Positions 59,991 through 64,000 of a stretch of 64,000 bases of DNA are shown here, one piece after another. The position numbers and the translations under genes were made by a program. Where the stretch lies: positions 17,685,001 to 17,749,000 of the forward strand of contig NC_133032.1 of NCBI RefSeq assembly GCF_048771995.1, given 5' to 3'. The notes beneath the pieces were generated by a model. The model ran no database searches. It worked only from the letters and a program-made list of their open reading frames with translations, and was not told the DNA's origin. Source of the stretch: Taeniopygia guttata. Lineage: Eukaryota > Chordata > Aves > Passeriformes > Estrildidae. How positions within the stretch are numbered: the first letter of the stretch is position 1; every line of letters begins with the position of its first letter.

Positions 59991-60215
59991 GGAAAGTGTT
60001 AGCAGGGAACCGTCGGCGGAATGCGAGCGCGCAGGCACCTCTGCTCCCGGGTCCCGCAGGCCGCGGGGGAGCGCGCAGTGAGTCCGCAGCCCGACTCCGC
60101 TCCGCCGCCGCGCTCGGCCCTCGGCGCCCCGCCACCCCCGCGGCAGCGCGGAGCGGCTCTGCTGGGAAACGCGCAGGTACAGCTCAGGTGGCCGCTGCCC
60201 TCTGCCTGAGATTTC
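59991..60215. promoter_or_regulatory. Small GC island with weak CTCF-like motif
   Basis: CpG-rich patch ending with CTGCCCTCTGCCTG at 60195-60208; the minus strand CAGGCAGAGGGCAG matches 12 of 14 CTCF core positions. No gene is seen. Confidence 0.35.
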
Positions 60216-63200
60216 TGAATTTAATGGGATTTCATAAATGGAGATAAGCGGTTTTGGGGTTATTTTTGTTTGGTTTGTTTCTTTGTTGTTTTTTTTTTTT
60301 TTTAATTAAATAAAATATTTCTTTTAATAAAAATTGAAGAGAAAAGGATAAAAGGAAAGACTCGGTAAGGTAGTGCCAAAATGCTGATATTAACCCACTC
60401 TCCTCTTACTCTCTCCTAGAATGGGCAGAACTTAAATTAAAAAAAAAAATTACCAAGAAAGCTCTTGAGAAGCTCTATACAGTGAACTATTGATACCGAG
60501 GCAATTGCTCTGTGTTTAATACAGTAACTCACCAAGATATCGTAGGAAGGCAATACAGGAGAAGAAAAATCGCTCACAGAAAAGAACCTCCCAGTAGTAT
60601 TTACTTTTAAATATATGACGCGTTTCAGGAAAATTAGACTAAACAAGTGAATTTGTTTCCCTTGTGTGATCTTTGAATATATTTAATAAAATATTTGAAG
60701 GAAAGTTGAAGTCAAGTCTATCCTTCTATAATGCAAACAAAGGCGCATGTCTCGTGGTTACTGATAGGTTAATTAGGTGATCCTGAAAGAGAACTATTTT
60801 GGACTATTCTGATAAAATTGTAGGTCTTTCTGTATTTAGCACGGATATAATGCTGCATGGCGTATTTTGTGGGTGATAGTTTGGCAAAGGTGATCTGAAT
60901 GTGACTGGATTCCCACAGAAAAAAAAAAAAAAAAGGCCTTTGTTATTCTTTTCCATTAGTGAAAGAGGGAGGTCTGGCTCTTCATTTCTTTAGAAATTAT
61001 CTCCTATAAAATTTAGACTATGAATATTAAAAGTGAAAGATCACACCCCAGGCACAGGGAAAGCGTGTATTCATAAAAAACTGCCTGAACGCAACGTGGT
61101 CCTCATTTGGAAGGGGCTTCCATCCCACCACTTCTCTGCTTGCAGGATTTACCACCAGCTCCTCTTTGCCTTCATCTATCAAACGTGGTTTGTAATTGTT
61201 CTCCAGAAATATCACCCATATGTGGAATATAACAGTAACAAACGTTTTTATTGCAACAGGTTCTGCAGCATGGAAGAACATCCACAGTAAGTAACCTTTT
61301 ATTTCTTGTAGAGTTTGCATTATTCAAAAATCCTGGTTCTTCCCTTCGGACTGAAAAAACTGCCAAACTATGATTCCTGATGAATATTTCTTCCATCTCC
61401 TCCCCCACCACTCCCTCTTGAAAAAAAAAGGGAAAAAAAAAAAAAAAGAAAAAGAAAAAAGGAAAAGAAAAAGAAAAAGAAAAAAAAAAAGACTGTGTCA
61501 GCATGTGAAGGTTCTTGTGGAGTCAGTCAGTTTGTGGTACCATGTCATAATCCTGGCTAGCATTAAAAGCAGAGGTGCAGTCTCCTGGGGGTTTATTACA
61601 GGGCTATACAGGTGTCGTCCTGCTTTTAAGCACTCCAAAGCAATTAGCAGCGTTTCCATTTTAACTCGGCGGGACTGTACAGCGCCTCCCTGTGCAGAAT
61701 CCAGACGGATCACGTTATATCCCAGCACCTCATAACCTTGGCTACTCCCACTCTTTTCTCCAGACGGGATCCCAAGCAGAGCTGTGCCTGCTTTCTGCGG
61801 CTCCCCGGGTTTGGCACAGGCTGGTGCCTGGGTGGGAGAGGCTGCAGGAGCTGGGGCAGCCCAGCTGCAGCCTGGTTCTGCGGGCAGCAGAGCTGATATG
61901 TGCTGCGAGAGGTCTCGGGGCAAGGGAGACTCTAACGTGGATTTAAATGCTGTGAAGGCATGGAATAGAACGGGTATCAGAGCTTAGGAGGGCAATCTTT
62001 TACTGTAGGGGTTTTCGCATCCCAGATGGTCCTGCCTGAGCTGCGCCAGGGGGACCGAGGGGAGGGCAGAAGATCCGTGTGCATCAGTAACTGCTGTTGA
62101 ACCTTTCTGGCTCTAGTGAGGAGCTGGGTGCATTGGTCCTGGTCCTCCAGGCTGAGACCGGCTTGTCTCTCAAAGAGGGAAAGAAAGACTGCGATATTTG
62201 GAGATTCATCAGGGTGTACATTGCCCTTCCCGTTTCTGCCAGCCCGGCTCTGACCCGGAGCATGTACAGGAGAGGAGTGTTTGTGTGTGTGTTTGCGTTT
62301 CCCTGCTTCCTCTCCCTGTTTCCTGATAAATAATCTGTTTCACTATACGTGCCAAGCTTCTCCTGGTCTTTTTGTCTTCCGTTGCAATATTGGTTTTCGA
62401 GTCCTATAAATATGAACTAAAGAATCGCCTTCAGCGTTGCAATTTTAATTGTGTTCCATAGGTAACTTTCCTTCCCCCACAGCTCAGTCCTGTGCTACCA
62501 GGACGCCCTTGGCATTTTTTTACAGGGTCGGCCCTAAATGTATGGATTACTTGTTTTCTGCCAACGTACATTTAGCATACTGATTATGAACCGGAATACA
62601 AAAAGCCTGATAGATCAAAAGTATTTTGTATGGGCAGTTGAACAGGAGGTGAATATCTAACGCTTTTGTTCATCAATAACTCTTTGGCTTTGACCTGTCT
62701 GAGCAAGTCGTGCAATAAGGTGAAACGCAGGTCACAGCGTCTAACAAATATGAAAATGTGTAGTATTAAGCAGAACGGGGAGCTGCCGCTTCCCCAGCTT
62801 CATCGCTGCTCCCTGGGCAGCCCTCGGCGGGCTCGTCCGCTCCCGGGGGCTGCCCCAAAGGAGAGCTCTCTTTGGGGGGCGGAGGGGAGTTACCCTGCCA
62901 GTTCAGCCGGGTGCTAAATAACCCCCGCGAGGGCGGGGGGGTGTCCCCTCTCCCCTCAGAGAAAGGATGCGAAAGCGGAGAGAGATGCTGAAAATAACTG
63001 GGTAGGGATTTGAAGAATCCGGGGGGAGATTAAGGATATAAAGTCGTTTTGAGTTGCACTTGCTGTGAAGGAAGCACCGCCGCAGTGGTAGGAAAGCAGA
63101 CGTTTGAAAATAGCATCTCCCAGCTCAGGCACTTGGGAGCTGGAGCCAAGCAAACAACCCGGTACACATCGCTCGGATAAGCGCAACACCCCCAAATCTG

Positions 63201-64000
63201 CCCTCCGCAGTGGTTGGATGTATCACACCCGCACCATTATTTGTCCTTATGGTGCCTGTTTTAAATAGTGGAAGGAGAAGAGGTTGACCGCAGGACAGCA
63301 GTGAGGAGCTGGGTCAGACACAATTCATGAACTTTTGTACTCCTGTGTGCCGCTGTCGACAAAGTAAAAATAATGAAACTTTGTGATATGTTTGTAAATG
63401 ATTTCGGCTGACCTCTCGCCCTGCCCTTCACCATAAACGCTACGGCAGGGAAAACCTGGGAGGGTGCGAGGCTAAGGCTCGCAGGCAGATCGCGGGGATA
63501 ATAGCTAGACCAGCATAATAGGATGAAGGTAAATTTGGAAACTATCTTTTTCCCGAGAGCAACTAACTCTAGCTTTTAATCTCATCTTTTTCACCAACCC
63601 CTGTTTCTGTTGTCGGCTGTTTTGCTTCTGTTTCGATTTTTTAGAAATTATTTTTTATTTTGGGGGAATTTCTAATTATGGAGAATATTTTCAGATTCAT
63701 GTTAACCTAAATATTTAAAGACTCCTTAATAAATTGCTTTAACCACTATTATTCTAAATAGCGCAATTTGACTGACCACGTCCATTTTCCATAGCGAGGG
63801 CGTAAGTGGCAGAGAATTTAAAGAAAGCGGCAGGTCTTTCTGAGAATTTGGTAGGCGAAATTCGTCGCTATGAATTGGTGGAGGGTCGTATAGCTCTATT
63901 GCAGCACTAATAAGAAGCGTGAATCTTTTCTGAAATCCCACCTTCCTGCAAATCTGTATTTCAGAGCTGAGTCCCAGCAGAATAGTTTGCATTCCTCAGA
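60216..64000. other. Intergenic toward HOXD4, no gene
   Basis: Mostly AT-rich with T- and A-runs (60288-60303, 60920-60934, 61421-61492). 62380-62640 has non-repetitive HOX-like words, e.g. GTCCTATAAATATGAAC, CAATTTTAATTG (a 12-base palindrome) and CATACTGATTATGAACC, and may be regulatory. No miR-10b sequence (CCCTGTAGAACCG) and no HOXD4 exon is found, so both lie past the right edge. Confidence 0.4.

Noticed and set aside
49162-64000. Search for miR-10b, HOXD4 and remnants of HOXD7-D5
   Set aside because: No CCCTGTAGAACCG, no homeobox words such as WFQNRR in any frame, no hexapeptide. They lie beyond the window or are absent.

Overview
The window is the posterior (5') part of a vertebrate HOXD cluster with its neighbour EVX2. 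Reading left to right it holds EVX2 (minus strand) and then, on the plus strand, HOXD13, HOXD12, HOXD11, HOXD10, HOXD9 and HOXD8. All seven coding regions are complete and open. EVX2 has three exons and each HOX gene has two, with the homeobox in exon 2 (in EVX2 it is split between exons 2 and 3). EVX2 beside a cluster that keeps groups 13 to 8, including HOXD12 and HOXD8, identifies cluster D. The proteins fit an amniote, and most probably a bird: the HOXD13 N-terminus with a long glycine run and an 11-alanine run, and the HOXD11 and HOXD12 sequences, look chicken-like to me from memory. The compact spacing and the lack of any recognisable interspersed transposon agree. The species cannot be named from the sequence.

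Layout: EVX2 382-3410 (-); a 7.5 kb divergent EVX2-HOXD13 spacer with GC islands, a CTCF-like motif and a GGCAG-type array; HOXD13 10956-12698; a 5.5 kb spacer with a CTCF-like motif touching a 36-bp x 3 minisatellite; HOXD12 18198-19333; a 6.2 kb spacer with candidate control elements and a (GGCGGT)9 tract; HOXD11 25540-26955; a 7.8 kb spacer with AT-rich elements, a CAG repeat and a GC island followed by a TATA box; HOXD10 34764-37188; a 4.1 kb spacer ending in a second GGCAG-type array; HOXD9 41275-42759; a 5 kb spacer with three minisatellites and a strong CTCF-like motif; HOXD8 47748-49161. The last 14.8 kb holds no homeobox. HOXD7, D6 and D5 are absent, as expected in tetrapods, and miR-10b and HOXD4 must lie beyond the right edge.

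These genes encode nuclear homeodomain transcription factors expressed collinearly along the trunk, limb and genital axes. EVX2 and HOXD13 share distal limb and genital enhancers beyond the left end, while HOXD8-D11 also respond to enhancers beyond the right end. CTCF sites inside the cluster partition the two regimes.

The most unusual signal is a set of GC-rich tandem arrays in the intergenic DNA. The best CTCF-like motifs I could find by eye lie next to several of them: 7059 with a CTGCC array, 15498 touching the 36-bp array, 45800 about 60 bp from a 23-bp array, and 59035 about 170 bp from a 27-bp duplication. Two arrays of the same pentamer (GGCAG) sit in opposite orientations 34 kb apart, at the EVX2-HOXD13 boundary and at the HOXD9 promoter. 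No new protein-coding system was found.
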